A stretch of DNA of 64,000 nt from Levilactobacillus acidifarinae DSM 19394 = JCM 15949 (GCF_001434835.1 NZ_AZDV01000003.1:167593-231592); one strand, 5' to 3'. Shown: positions 45,874-54,177, numbered from the stretch's first letter. The notes: a model not told the origin generated them from the letters alone. Made by a program: numbers and translations.

Positions 45874-47070
45874 TTACTTAATGTTGTACGTGTTCGAGAC
45901 GGCCCCGTTAGTCAGTTGTTCGATGGAGATCGTCTTTTCGGCATCGTGGTGCTTATCGATACTCATGGTCCCGGTCGTGCCCTTGAAGTTCTTCAATTGG
46001 GCCAACCCGTCGGCAATCTTCACGGAGTTCGCGGAGCCTTCCTTTTCGATGGCCGCCTTGACCATGTAGACGGAATCGTAGGCCAAAGCGGAGAAGGTTG
46101 GCGCGGTACTGCCGTACTTCGCCTTGTAGGCGCTCATAAACTTCGAGGCCACCTGGTTACTAGCCGCCGCTTTCGTGGAGAACGGCGTGGTGTAGTAGAT
46201 CTTGTTGGAATTACTCTTTCCAGCGATTTGGGCCAACTTAGTATCGGCCATCCCGTCACTGCCGACCACCGGAACGTTGATCCCCGCTTGCCGGGCTTGC
46301 TTGATGATCAAGCCAATTTCGGAGTAGTAACCCGGTGCGTAGATGGCGTCGATGTGCTTATGCTTCAACGAGGTCAGCACGGCGTTAAAGTCCTTGTCGC
46401 CTTCCTGGAAGGCCTGACTGCTCACAACCTTCCCCGTGTAGGTCTTCTTAAACGCCTTGGTCAATCCGGTCCCATAATCACTGGAATTGTCGGTCAGAAT
46501 GGCCACGCGCTTGGCCTTTAGATCCGTGGTCATAAACTTAGCCGCCGAAGACCCTTGCAGGTTGTTTTGGTAGCAGGCCCGGAAAACGTACTTTTGGACC
46601 TTACCGTTCTTTTGGAGCGTGTAATCGGGATCGGTCGCGGATGGGCTGACCGTCGGCACGCTGGCCTTGGTCATGTTCGGAATCGCCGCGGTCCCGGCGT
46701 TGGTGGTGGCGGGGCCGACCACGGCGACCACCTTATCGTTGTTGACCAATTGGGCGGCGACCGAAGCGGCCGTGGTGTTGGACGTCTTGTTGTCGCGAAT
46801 CACCAATTGAACCTTCTTCTTGGTGTTGCCCACCTTGATGCCCCCCGCCTGGTTGATTTCCCGGGCGGCCAGTTGAATTCCCTGCTTTTGTTGTTCGCCG
46901 TATCCGGCAGCTGCTCCGGAGAGTTCCATGTTGACCCCAATTTTCACGGTCTTACCGGTCGCGTTATTCCCCTGACTGGCGTTGGACTGAGCACTGGCAC
47001 AGCCGGCCAACGAAAGGATCGCGGCCCCCATCGTCATCAATTTAAGCGTTTGTTTTTGCCATTTTTGCAT
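45874..47070 (-). CDS. livJ: Branched-chain amino acid ABC transporter substrate-binding lipoprotein LivJ
   Basis: 398 aa. Lipoprotein signal with lipobox 'SLAGC' (about residue 23), low-complexity linker, then a type I periplasmic-binding fold: 'VKIGVNMELSGAAAGYGEQQKQGIQLAAREINQAGGI', 'VVAVVGPATTNAGTAAIPNM', 'VPTVSPSATDPDYT'. Binds Leu/Ile/Val (or related) outside the membrane. First gene of the operon, behind the leader-peptide attenuator. Confidence 0.93.
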   Translation of the reverse strand: MQKWQKQTLKLMTMGAAILSLAGCASAQSNASQGNNATGKTVKIGVNMELSGAAAGYGEQQKQGIQLAAREINQAGGIKVGNTKKKVQLVIRDNKTSNTTAASVAAQLVNNDKVVAVVGPATTNAGTAAIPNMTKASVPTVSPSATDPDYTLQKNGKVQKYVFRACYQNNLQGSSAAKFMTTDLKAKRVAILTDNSSDYGTGLTKAFKKTYTGKVVSSQAFQEGDKDFNAVLTSLKHKHIDAIYAPGYYSEIGLIIKQARQAGINVPVVGSDGMADTKLAQIAGKSNSNKIYYTTPFSTKAAASNQVASKFMSAYKAKYGSTAPTFSALAYDSVYMVKAAIEKEGSANSVKIADGLAQLKNFKGTTGTMSIDKHHDAEKTISIEQLTNGAVSNTYNIK

Positions 47071-47137
47071 ATGTAATTCCCACTTTCTTATTTTTTAGTG
47101 ACGCGTGATGCACGACTTGCCGATCCTCCTTTGACCG

Positions 47138-47227
47138 CAAAAAGGCCTCATCCACCGTAGTGAATGAGGCCGATTCAGCGAACCAATAGCCTCATTACCA
47201 CAATGGGAAAGAAGGGCTCGGTTCGCT
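47138..47227 (-). promoter_or_regulatory. Transcription attenuator of the liv operon
   Basis: Minus strand. Terminator GGCCTCAT (47164-47171) with ATGAGGCC (47144-47151), then TTTTT. Antiterminator alternative: AATGAGGC (47189-47196) with GCCTCATT (47163-47170). A competing hairpin AGCGAACC (47220-47227) with GGTTCGCT (47177-47184) encloses the antiterminator strand. CCTTCTTT (47208-47215) can pair with AAAGAAGG (47266-47273) inside the leader ORF just after its Leu codons. No T-box motif is present. The four pairings give a coherent stall-dependent switch (see findings). Confidence 0.8.
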
Positions 47228-47251
47228 ACACGATGAGTGATTAACTCACGG

Positions 47252-47338
47252 TTAAGTGACCGGGTCCTTCTTTAATAATAAGACTAAGTTTTGGTCGGCA
47301 GAGACTGCCACGAAAGTGTTCATCATTTGATTAGTCAT
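47252..47338 (-). CDS. liv operon leader peptide
   Basis: 28 aa, ATG start with GCGAGG 8 nt upstream, TAA stop at 47252-47254. The peptide has 'QNLVLLLKKDPVT' at its end: codons TTA GTC TTA TTA TTA in a row, i.e. Leu-Val-Leu-Leu-Leu, directly before the first pairing segment of the attenuator. Such a run of the regulating amino acids is the mark of ribosome-mediated attenuation. Residues 1-16 include a small hairpin (GGCAG-TCT-CTGCC). It lies 182 nt before livJ. Confidence 0.8.
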   Translation of the reverse strand: MTNQMMNTFVAVSADQNLVLLLKKDPVT

Positions 47339-47387
47339 CGTCACAGCCTCGCTTTCCAAAAGTATTTTTGCGTTCTTGATGGTTCTT

Positions 47388-47416
47388 AGAATAATTAAAA
47401 TCAAATGATAAGTCAA
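47388..47416 (-). promoter_or_regulatory. liv operon promoter
   Basis: Minus strand TTGACT, 17-nt spacer, TATTCT. The predicted start (about 47381) gives a 43-nt untranslated stretch before the leader peptide. Farther upstream (47455-47480) lies the palindrome TTATATCAGCTGATTATAA; the rest of 47417-47519 is AT-rich with no gene. Confidence 0.65.
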
Positions 47417-47519
47417 GGACCATTTTATCATTTAATTCCCAAAATCATCTATAAACGTTGTTATATCAGCTGATTATAAAATTAGATTTTTTTAATTTTA
47501 ATCATTTCAACTCATAAAA

Positions 47520-47555
47520 AAGGCTCGGCATCATTCGTAATCGATGCCGAGCCTT
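47520..47555 (-). terminator. Terminator of the serine hydrolase gene
   Basis: AAGGCTCGGCATC / GATGCCGAGCCTT, 13 bp, with six T following on the minus strand. Confidence 0.9.
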
Positions 47556-47563
47556 GACCCTAA

Positions 47564-48793
47564 TTATTTTAATTTTTTAGCCGTGTTGATTTCCTGAAAC
47601 AGGTCCATCGCGGTTTGTTCCGTGGACCACTTCGGGAACATGGTCTTCTTCTCAAAACTGTTTGAGAGGAAAATGACACCGGTCCGACCGTTTTTACTCA
47701 TCACGAAGGTACTTTCGTAGTAGTCCCCCATCCCGTGACCGTAGTACCCGGTCTGGTCGTAATGATACATCCCGCCGGTATAGTGCAGATCAGTCGTGGC
47801 CTGGTGCAAGACCTGAGCTCCCGCCGGCGTGGCCAAGAGTTTGCCTTGAATGATGGCCCGTTCGGCCCGGAAGAGGTCACCGGTACTCATCGTGGCGTTC
47901 CCGGTCGCTAACTGGGCGGCCATGTCATTTGCGGCCGGTGTATGGGCTTCTTGATACAGCCCCGGCTTGTCTCCACCGTAGCTGATTGTTCGCTTAGGTG
48001 AGGACCGCCAGAGCTGACCAAAGCTAGTGTGGTTCAAGTCCAGCGGCGTGACGAGCTGTTGATAAAACAGCTTATAGTACGACTCGTGGGTCACCTGATT
48101 CAAGATGCCCGCTAACAAGACGTAGCTAATGGGTTGGTAATCAAAATGATTGATCTTCTTGGGATTAATCTTCGCGTTCTTCTGGGCGTATTGGTAGACC
48201 TGTTTTTCGGTCAACGTGGTCGCGGGAGCCACGTCACCGGTCACCCCACCCATCATATCCAACATTTGACGGATCGTAATTTTATCAGCGTTCTTGATCT
48301 TGGGATAATACTGACTGAGACGGTCGCTGAGCTGTAACTGCCCCGCTTGGGCCGCGCGCATCACTAGCTGCCCGGTCAACGACTTTTGAATCGAGTTGAT
48401 CAAATATTGCGTCGTGACCTTATTCTTGCGCTTCTTGGCCGCGTTTGAATAGCCGAACGCCTTTTGGTAAACCACCTTGTCGTTCTTGACGATCAGGGCC
48501 GTTCCCACGAAGCGTTTCGCTTTCAGCGTCCGGTTGACTTGCGCCGTAAACAGCGGCGTCTTCTTCCCCGAATGTTTCTTATCAAACGTGGTCACCTTGC
48601 CCGCGCGTTGGGCCTTGCTTTGGGCTGCGTCGGTCTTAATGGCTTGTCGGGACTGCTTAGCGTGCTTACGGTTGGTCGCGGTGACCTCCTGCTTATCGTT
48701 AGCATCCAAGCGGTGCATCCCATAAACGGCACCGCCGATTCCACAGATAATCACTAGCAGAATTAACCAATGTCCTAAATTTCGTTTATTCAA
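47564..48793 (-). CDS. Beta-lactamase-family serine hydrolase, membrane-anchored
   Basis: 409 aa. N-terminal membrane anchor 'LGHWLILLVIICGIGGAVYGM', a Lys/Gln-rich stalk (about 35-75), then a PBP-type fold: SxxK in 'INSIQKSLTG', 'FDYQPISYVLLAGIL' where the family usually has Y-x-N (here Y-Q-P), and 'YYGHGMGDYYESTFVM' in place of the K/H-T-G motif. Acts outside the cell, probably on wall peptides or esters. Start is TTG 48791-48793, GGGGG 8 nt upstream; a GTG at 48817 is possible. Confidence 0.8.
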   Translation of the reverse strand: MNKRNLGHWLILLVIICGIGGAVYGMHRLDANDKQEVTATNRKHAKQSRQAIKTDAAQSKAQRAGKVTTFDKKHSGKKTPLFTAQVNRTLKAKRFVGTALIVKNDKVVYQKAFGYSNAAKKRKNKVTTQYLINSIQKSLTGQLVMRAAQAGQLQLSDRLSQYYPKIKNADKITIRQMLDMMGGVTGDVAPATTLTEKQVYQYAQKNAKINPKKINHFDYQPISYVLLAGILNQVTHESYYKLFYQQLVTPLDLNHTSFGQLWRSSPKRTISYGGDKPGLYQEAHTPAANDMAAQLATGNATMSTGDLFRAERAIIQGKLLATPAGAQVLHQATTDLHYTGGMYHYDQTGYYGHGMGDYYESTFVMSKNGRTGVIFLSNSFEKKTMFPKWSTEQTAMDLFQEINTAKKLK

Positions 48794-48841
48794 TTCTCTT
48801 TCCCCCAATTGAAACACCCTACTCTAATTCTGATTATACGA

Positions 48842-48889
48842 AAAAGTTGGGTAAAAACAATCATTTCCCCCGATTGTTTGACCCAACTT
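48842..48889 (-). terminator. gpmA terminator
   Basis: AAGTTGGGT..ACAATC / GATTGT..ACCCAACTT, then five T on the minus strand. Confidence 0.8.
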
Positions 48890-48908
48890 AAGTTTCTTAT
48901 AATATCTG

Positions 48909-49580
48909 TTATAGAACAGTTTTCTTGATAATTTGTAATCGGTCGTCAAAATCGTAACGGATCGGTTCACCATTGGCCACTTCAACCTTAGCAATATCGG
49001 CATCCGGGACCCGATCGAGATACTTGATCAACGCCCGCAAGGTACTGCCGTGAGCAACGATCAATTGATTTTGTCCGTCCATTAACCGGGGCGCCACTTG
49101 GTTCGTCCAATATGGAATCAAACGGTGGTAGGCCATCTCCAAGCTTTCACCCAGGGGTTCCAAGTGCGGACTGTACCGGTCGTAGCGCCGATCCTGGTGA
49201 ACCTCTTTCAACAACGGGGGAACGGTTTTAAAGCTCCGACGCCAAATCTTTAACTGCTGGTCGCCGACCTCGGCACGGACCTTGGCCTTATTCTTCCCCC
49301 GTAAGGCACCATAGTGACGTTCGTTTAAGCGCCACGACTTGTACTCCGGGATGGCCAGCTGATCTAAACACTCTAGGACGATATTAGACGTCACGATGGC
49401 CCGTTGAAGCATCGACGTATGCAACGCCCCAAACTGTAGACCCGTTTGCGCGACCAACTTTCCGGCCGCTTGCGCCTGTTGCCGGCCCTTGGCGGTCAAC
49501 GGAACGTCACTCCATCCCGTAAAAATATTATCCCGGTTAGCGACACTTTCACCGTGCCGTAAAATCACTAGCGTTGCCAT
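48909..49580 (-). CDS. gpmA: 2,3-bisphosphoglycerate-dependent phosphoglycerate mutase
   Basis: 223 aa. '[26 protein letters not shown]' (phosphohistidine), '[17 protein letters not shown]', '[15 protein letters not shown]' and '[17 protein letters not shown]'. Interconverts 3-PG and 2-PG in glycolysis. Some substitutions from strongly conserved positions ('[21 protein letters not shown]' instead of 'D-P---HP-Y') suggest a secondary paralogue, so gpm activity as the main enzyme is not certain. Confidence 0.88.
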   Translation of the reverse strand: MATLVILRHGESVANRDNIFTGWSDVPLTAKGRQQAQAAGKLVAQTGLQFGALHTSMLQRAIVTSNIVLECLDQLAIPEYKSWRLNERHYGALRGKNKAKVRAEVGDQQLKIWRRSFKTVPPLLKEVHQDRRYDRYSPHLEPLGESLEMAYHRLIPYWTNQVAPRLMDGQNQLIVAHGSTLRALIKYLDRVPDADIAKVEVANGEPIRYDFDDRLQIIKKTVL

Positions 49581-49697
49581 CCGCCATCCTCCCTTTCTCT
49601 ACAGGTTTCCATTGCCCATGATACCATAGCACCCGTCAAATGCTCAGTAATCATGTTCGTTTTTTCACGATAAACCGTATCCTAGTAAGTAACGCGT

Positions 49698-49734
49698 AGG
49701 GGGACTTCACGGCTTTGCCGCGAAGTCCCCCTTA
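49698..49734. terminator. Terminator between AEC permease and gpmA genes
   Basis: AGGGGGACTTC / GAAGTCCCCCT around ACGGCTTTGCCGC, which itself can pair. Downstream of the AEC gene on the minus strand; T-run weak there. Confidence 0.6.
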
Positions 49735-49798
49735 GTTTGATTTTTTTATGAGTAACTAGTCTGGCGCATCGGCGGTTTAAGCCGCAGCAGGCTCCACA

Positions 49799-50746
49799 CT
49801 AAGCCACGTGCTGAATAATTACCATTAAGATTGGGATCACCACTAAGCTCAACAGCGTCGTTTCGGTCACCATGATGGCCGCGTAATCCGAATCCGCGTT
49901 GTAGAGTTTGGAGACCACCGGCGCGTTGGTCATCACCGGCATCGCCGCTTGGATGATAAAGACCTGTTTCATCAATAACGGCATCCCCGTGGGTAGGACC
50001 AGACAAGCCATCAACAGCGGTGCAATCACAAACCGCCCGAGCAAAATCCCCAGACTGTCCCGATCTAGTCGCAGATTGTGCAGGCCGGCCCCGGCAATCG
50101 CCGTCCCGATAAAGATCATCGATAGTGGGATCGTCAGACCCCCGATGTACTGGAAGTCCATCATGATCCAGTGAGGCAATTTAATCCCCAGCAAGACCAA
50201 GACCACCGCAATCATGAACCCCAGCAGTGGCGGCGAGAAAACCTTTTTAAGGGTGTTCTTAAGATCGAACTGCCCCTTCCCTTGACCGTCTCGTTGGATC
50301 AAATAAACCCCGAGGGTCCAAAAGAATGTGGTGTTGGCCATATAATAGACTAATACGAAGGGCAGACTCTGCCGGCCAAATAGCGCCATGTTGACGGGTA
50401 AGCCCACAAAAACGGTATTGGAATTCAAGAACATCGATTCAAATAGTCCCCGGTGCTTGGGATTGATCCGAAACAGGTGGAACGCCACAATCGACAAACC
50501 AAACATAATCAGCATCGACACCACCGGAAAACGTAAATCTGGTAACGTACTCTTTAATTTAGCGGCCGTGAACTTGGACATAATGGTATCCAGCATGTAG
50601 GCCGGCAACGCAATCTGGGTCACTAATCGTGCAATGAGCTTCGGGGCCTGCTCGTCAAACCAGCCAAAGCGGGCCAGGACGTAACCCAACGTAATCATCA
50701 CTAAAATGATCAAAACCCCCGAGACACTGCTAACAAAGACGCCCAT
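49799..50746 (-). CDS. AEC family transporter
   Basis: 315 aa, ten membrane helices in two five-helix halves. AEC markers: 'ITLGYVLARFGWFDEQAPKLIARLVTQIALPAYMLDTI' and 'FLNSNTVFVGLPVNMALFG', then 'IPLSMIFIGTAIAGAGL' and 'PVMTNAPVVSKLYNADSDYAAIMVTETTLLSLVVIPI'. Lactobacillar members carry malate or other organic anions/auxin-like substrates; specificity is not readable. Monocistronic. Confidence 0.9.
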   Translation of the reverse strand: MGVFVSSVSGVLIILVMITLGYVLARFGWFDEQAPKLIARLVTQIALPAYMLDTIMSKFTAAKLKSTLPDLRFPVVSMLIMFGLSIVAFHLFRINPKHRGLFESMFLNSNTVFVGLPVNMALFGRQSLPFVLVYYMANTTFFWTLGVYLIQRDGQGKGQFDLKNTLKKVFSPPLLGFMIAVVLVLLGIKLPHWIMMDFQYIGGLTIPLSMIFIGTAIAGAGLHNLRLDRDSLGILLGRFVIAPLLMACLVLPTGMPLLMKQVFIIQAAMPVMTNAPVVSKLYNADSDYAAIMVTETTLLSLVVIPILMVIIQHVA

Positions 50747-50836
50747 TTCTGACCCTCCTCGACAATCGTAAGAAAAAATTAGACTTTCTTAAGTAACGGG
50801 TCTCATTATAGCATAATTTTTATATCGGCTTGTTAA

Positions 50837-50848
50837 GTAACCGGTTAC
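50837..50848. promoter_or_regulatory. Perfect 12-bp palindrome between AEC and LCP genes
   Basis: GTAACCGGTTAC at about 90 nt upstream of the AEC start. It may be an operator for the AEC gene; no regulator is known for it. Confidence 0.3.
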
Positions 50849-50943
50849 AAACCCCCGCTTGGCGGTTCTCCCGGCACCTTGACAGCTTCACAAGCCGCGT
50901 GTCTTCAAGGATTGGTCCGTCCCACCCGTGATAAGTCGCACCG

Positions 50944-50972
50944 TTTACGAATCATTAAAACTATGGTGTAAT
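50944..50972 (+). promoter_or_regulatory. Promoter upstream of the LCP gene
   Basis: TTTACG, 17-nt spacer, TGTAAT. A second -10 TATAAT is at 51079-51084 nearer the gene. Between them lies CATCGT-N11-ACGATG (50988-51010). The remainder of 50747-51118 shows no gene. Confidence 0.45.
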
Positions 50973-51118
50973 AGATGAATTGAGGCCATCGTTCGTTTAT
51001 TGGACGATGAAATGGGGCGGTTTTCTTAAAATCCCCTTAAGGAACGGCTTAACCTTTTCATCTGGTGCGGTTCCGTTTTATAATGTGTAAAGATTTTGAC
51101 GAAGATGAGGAAATAATT

Positions 51119-52240
51119 ATGCCGAAAGATAACGAAAGTAACCGGCAACGGTCACCGGAAGACTTTGAACAAGTCTATGACCGTCGTGCAGACCATAACT
51201 CCCACTTTAAGGAACCAGCAGTGCATCCCCACCGGCCCATCATGTGGGTCATCGTCGCCACGTTGCTAGTCTTCTTATCCGGTGGACTGGCCTATGGCTA
51301 TCAAGCCTGGTCATCCGCGAAAAAGACGTTCAGCCAAACTTATGAATCCTCCAACCTCGCAAAGAGTCGTAACGTGTCTTCCGTGTTGAAGAAGAACAAA
51401 CCGTTCTCGATTCTGATGTTGGGGACCGACACCGGGGCCTTAGGGCGTTCCGACGTCGGCCGGACCGATACCATCATGGTGGCCACCATTAATCCCGAGA
51501 CGGAAACGGCCTATTTGACCAGTATTCCACGGGATACTCGCGTGACGGTCGGCTCTGGCGCTAACGCGTCGATCCAAAAGATCAACGCGGCTTACACCAT
51601 TGGGGGACCCAGCACCGCCGTTAAGACGGTTGAAAACCTCCTAGACATCCCCATCGACTTCTACGCCATTATCAACATGGGGGGCCTCGAAAAGATGGTC
51701 AACGCCGTGGGCGGAGTCGACGTGGTGCCGCCACTGACCTTCAAGTACGCGCAAGCCGACGTCAAGAAGGGCGTCAAGATCCACTTGAACGGTAAGCAGG
51801 CCCTCTCCTATTCCCGGATGCGTTACGATGATCCGCAAGGGGACTACGGGCGACAGAAACGGCAACGACAGGTCTTACAGAAGTTAGTGGTTAAGGCGGC
51901 GGGCTTAACGTCCATCACCCGTTACCAACAGATTTTAACTTCGCTAAACGGCAACTTAAAGACCGACCTTTCCTTTGATGATTTGATGCAGATTCGTGCC
52001 AAGTACGGCGACGCTTCGCACCACATTAAGTCGGAAACCTTACAGGGGCAAGACGCCATGATCGACGGCTTATCCTACCAAGTTCCGACCACCAAAGAAC
52101 TGAAGCGCGTTTCGAACCACATTCGTAAGACGCTTGGTCTGGCCGATACCACTAAGTTCACAACCGACGCCCTTAACGGCGACAGCGACAACACGGGCAC
52201 CAGCTCGACCGATGCGGGGAGCAGCGGCTACGGGTACTAA
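51119..52240 (+). CDS. LytR-CpsA-Psr (LCP) family glycopolymer ligase
   Basis: 373 aa. Cytoplasmic charged N-terminus, one membrane helix (about 44-66, 'MWVIVATLLVFLSGGLAYGY'), then the LCP domain with 'FSILMLGTDTGALGRSDVGRTDTIMVATINPET', 'SIPRDTRV' (pyrophosphate Arg), 'NMGGLEKMVNAVGGVDV' and 'LNGKQALSYSRMRYDDPQGDYGRQKRQR'. Attaches wall teichoic acid or polysaccharide to peptidoglycan. Ser/Gly/Thr-rich tail. Start at 51119 from GAGGAA 7 nt upstream. Confidence 0.94.
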   Translation: MPKDNESNRQRSPEDFEQVYDRRADHNSHFKEPAVHPHRPIMWVIVATLLVFLSGGLAYGYQAWSSAKKTFSQTYESSNLAKSRNVSSVLKKNKPFSILMLGTDTGALGRSDVGRTDTIMVATINPETETAYLTSIPRDTRVTVGSGANASIQKINAAYTIGGPSTAVKTVENLLDIPIDFYAIINMGGLEKMVNAVGGVDVVPPLTFKYAQADVKKGVKIHLNGKQALSYSRMRYDDPQGDYGRQKRQRQVLQKLVVKAAGLTSITRYQQILTSLNGNLKTDLSFDDLMQIRAKYGDASHHIKSETLQGQDAMIDGLSYQVPTTKELKRVSNHIRKTLGLADTTKFTTDALNGDSDNTGTSSTDAGSSGYGY

Positions 52241-52252
52241 ATTAGATTTCTC

Positions 52253-52286
52253 AAGCGTTCACCTGACCGGGTGAGCGCTTTTTTTT
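52253..52286 (+). terminator. LCP gene terminator
   Basis: AAGCGTTCACC / GGTGAGCGCTT with TGACC loop, then eight T. Confidence 0.85.
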
Positions 52287-52408
52287 GTGGAACGTCGCTT
52301 AGGCCTTCAGTGGCGCCCTATCGCCGCTAATATTCGCTCCCCCATTTCCGATGGCCCTTCCCCGTTCAATTACCCCTTGCCAAATTGGCGGATCTTCGGT
52401 AAACTTCT

Positions 52409-52429
52409 AAATCGTAATGATTACTATTT
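52409..52429 (+). promoter_or_regulatory. Zur box upstream of the zinc-binding lipoprotein
   Basis: AAATCGTAAT-G-ATTACTATTT, one mismatch from the Bacillus Zur consensus AAATCGTAAT-N-ATTACGATTT. It lies 18 nt before the ATG, over the probable promoter. Predicts derepression on zinc shortage. Confidence 0.8.
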
Positions 52430-52446
52430 AGAAAAGGGGATTTTTT

Positions 52447-53355
52447 ATGTTACATAAGTTCTATCGGTTCGGCCTCTTCGGCCTACTTTTCGGGGGATTA
52501 CTGGTCATGAGTGGCTGTGGGCGAACGGCCTCTTCGGCAGCGTCAACATCCCAACAACCCATTCGTGTCGTCACGTCACTCGATTTTTATGGCGAAGTTG
52601 CCCGGGCCGTTTTAGGCCAACACGGGCACGTCACCACGCTGATCCACAATCCAAGTATTGACCCGCACGATTTTACCCCGACACCTCTGGACGCAACAGC
52701 CGTGACCCACGCCAATTTTGTCATCGGCAACGGCTTAGGCTACGATGGTTGGCTCGATAAACTAGTGCACAGCACCCACACCCCACCAACCTTTCTTCGA
52801 GTCGGTAACGACGTTTTGCACCTTCAAAACGGGGATAACCCGCACGTTTGGTACCGACCCACGACCATGGCTCAACTGGCAACGACTCTAGCTAAAAGGT
52901 TTAGCCAGCAGGCCCCCCGTTACCGGCAAGCCTATCACCGCAACGCTCAGGCCTACATTGCTAGTCTGCAACCCATTACCCACAAGATTGATCAACTCAA
53001 GCAACGCTCAGCTCACCAGACCGTGGCCGTTAGCGAACCAGTCTTTGACTACGCCCTCGATGCCTTGGGCTATCACCGGGGAAATTCAAGCTTTGAGCGC
53101 GCCGTGGAAAATGGCACCGATCCTTCCCCCCAAGCGATTCGCCAACTCCAAACTAGTATCCGCCAGCGACGAATCGCCTTTTTCGTTAACAACTCGCAGG
53201 CCAGTAGCAAGACCGTAGCGGCCATGGTCAAGTTGGCCCACCAATCCCACGTCCCCGTTCTTAACGTGACGGAAACCCTCCCTCACGGCAAAACCTATCG
53301 GACTTGGATGCTTGGTCAATACCAGCAACTCGCTAAGTTTTACAAGTTAGAATAG
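52447..53355 (+). CDS. Zinc ABC transporter substrate-binding lipoprotein (ZnuA/AdcA-like)
   Basis: 302 aa. Lipobox 'VMSGC' at about residue 24. Cluster A-I fold with metal ligands in 'IHNPSIDPHDFTPTP' (His), 'GDNPHVWYRP' (His), 'SEPVFDYALDALGYH' and 'FVNNSQASSKTVA'. No His-rich loop, no znuB/znuC gene beside it, so it must supply permease parts encoded elsewhere. Zur box in front. Family also includes Mn binders, but the Zur box favours zinc. Confidence 0.9.
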   Translation: MLHKFYRFGLFGLLFGGLLVMSGCGRTASSAASTSQQPIRVVTSLDFYGEVARAVLGQHGHVTTLIHNPSIDPHDFTPTPLDATAVTHANFVIGNGLGYDGWLDKLVHSTHTPPTFLRVGNDVLHLQNGDNPHVWYRPTTMAQLATTLAKRFSQQAPRYRQAYHRNAQAYIASLQPITHKIDQLKQRSAHQTVAVSEPVFDYALDALGYHRGNSSFERAVENGTDPSPQAIRQLQTSIRQRRIAFFVNNSQASSKTVAAMVKLAHQSHVPVLNVTETLPHGKTYRTWMLGQYQQLAKFYKLE

Positions 53356-53511
53356 TCATTTAACTAAACATCACGCCATTCTACCATTTTAAAACGAATC
53401 AGTTACCACAATAAACCGTATATGGCCTTGCGGATTGTTTAAATTGTGCTAAGGTAAAGTTGTTATCATGTTTTTTACTTACAATTTCTCACTAAAGGAA
53501 GTGAACCCAAC

Positions 53512-54159
53512 ATGTATCGTTTCTTCGCGCAACCACAAGTCGACCAACTGAATCACCATATTTTTGGGTACGAAGCCCTCCTGCGTAAGCAAAAAGATGA
53601 CGCTTGGGTTTTACCCGACTCCTTTACTGAGATCTCTGTGGCGGATCAGGCCCAATTGCTTCAACGGACTGCGACCGCACTAAACGTCAGCGCTACTAAC
53701 CAGCGCCTGGCTTTTAACCTTAACAACCAACAATTTCGGGCACCCCAAACGCTTGACGTGATTTTGGCGCTAAAAGCGCAACTAGGCACCATTAACTTAT
53801 CCATTGAATTGACGGAAGCCCCCACGTTAGCCGAGGTCACCCACTTCAGTCAGGTCCTCCACCAACACGGCATCAAGTTGGTCATCGACGACGTGGGCAC
53901 CGGTTCCAATACCTACCCGAACGTGGCGGCATTCTTGCCCTTCGTCGACGAAATCAAATTTGCCATGCAAAACTTTCGGAGCGCCGGCACGCCCGATCAA
54001 ATTCCGGCTGCCCTGGCCTTTTGGACCAAGATTGCCCAAACGTACCACCTGGTGATGATCCTGGAAGGCGTCGAAAACGCCGCCGATCAAATTCTGGCCA
54101 AGCATTACGGCATTCGCTTGCATCAAGGTTACCTGTACGGTAAACCCGCCTTAGTCTAA
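53512..54159 (+). CDS. Stand-alone EAL domain protein (c-di-GMP phosphodiesterase type)
   Basis: 215 aa, just the EAL domain. Motifs: 'GYEALLR' (EAL with catalytic Glu), 'FNLNNQQF' (Asn), 'IELTEAPTL' (ELTE), 'KLVIDDVGTGSNTY' (the DD pair), 'EIKFAM' (Lys), 'MILEGVENA' (EGVE) and 'LHQGYLYGKP' (Q-G-Y). All catalytic residues seem present, so active hydrolysis of c-di-GMP is plausible. No GGDEF domain in the window. Together with the GH8 operon at 1-4 kb this hints at c-di-GMP-controlled polysaccharide. Confidence 0.9.
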   Translation: MYRFFAQPQVDQLNHHIFGYEALLRKQKDDAWVLPDSFTEISVADQAQLLQRTATALNVSATNQRLAFNLNNQQFRAPQTLDVILALKAQLGTINLSIELTEAPTLAEVTHFSQVLHQHGIKLVIDDVGTGSNTYPNVAAFLPFVDEIKFAMQNFRSAGTPDQIPAALAFWTKIAQTYHLVMILEGVENAADQILAKHYGIRLHQGYLYGKPALV

Positions 54160-54177
54160 CGCAGACAACTTTGCCAT

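Noticed and set aside
47071..47400. T-box riboswitch upstream of livJ
   Set aside because: A leader with competing hairpins suggested it, but the T-box sequence (AGGGTGGNACCGCG) is absent, while a translated leader peptide with Leu/Val codons is present.
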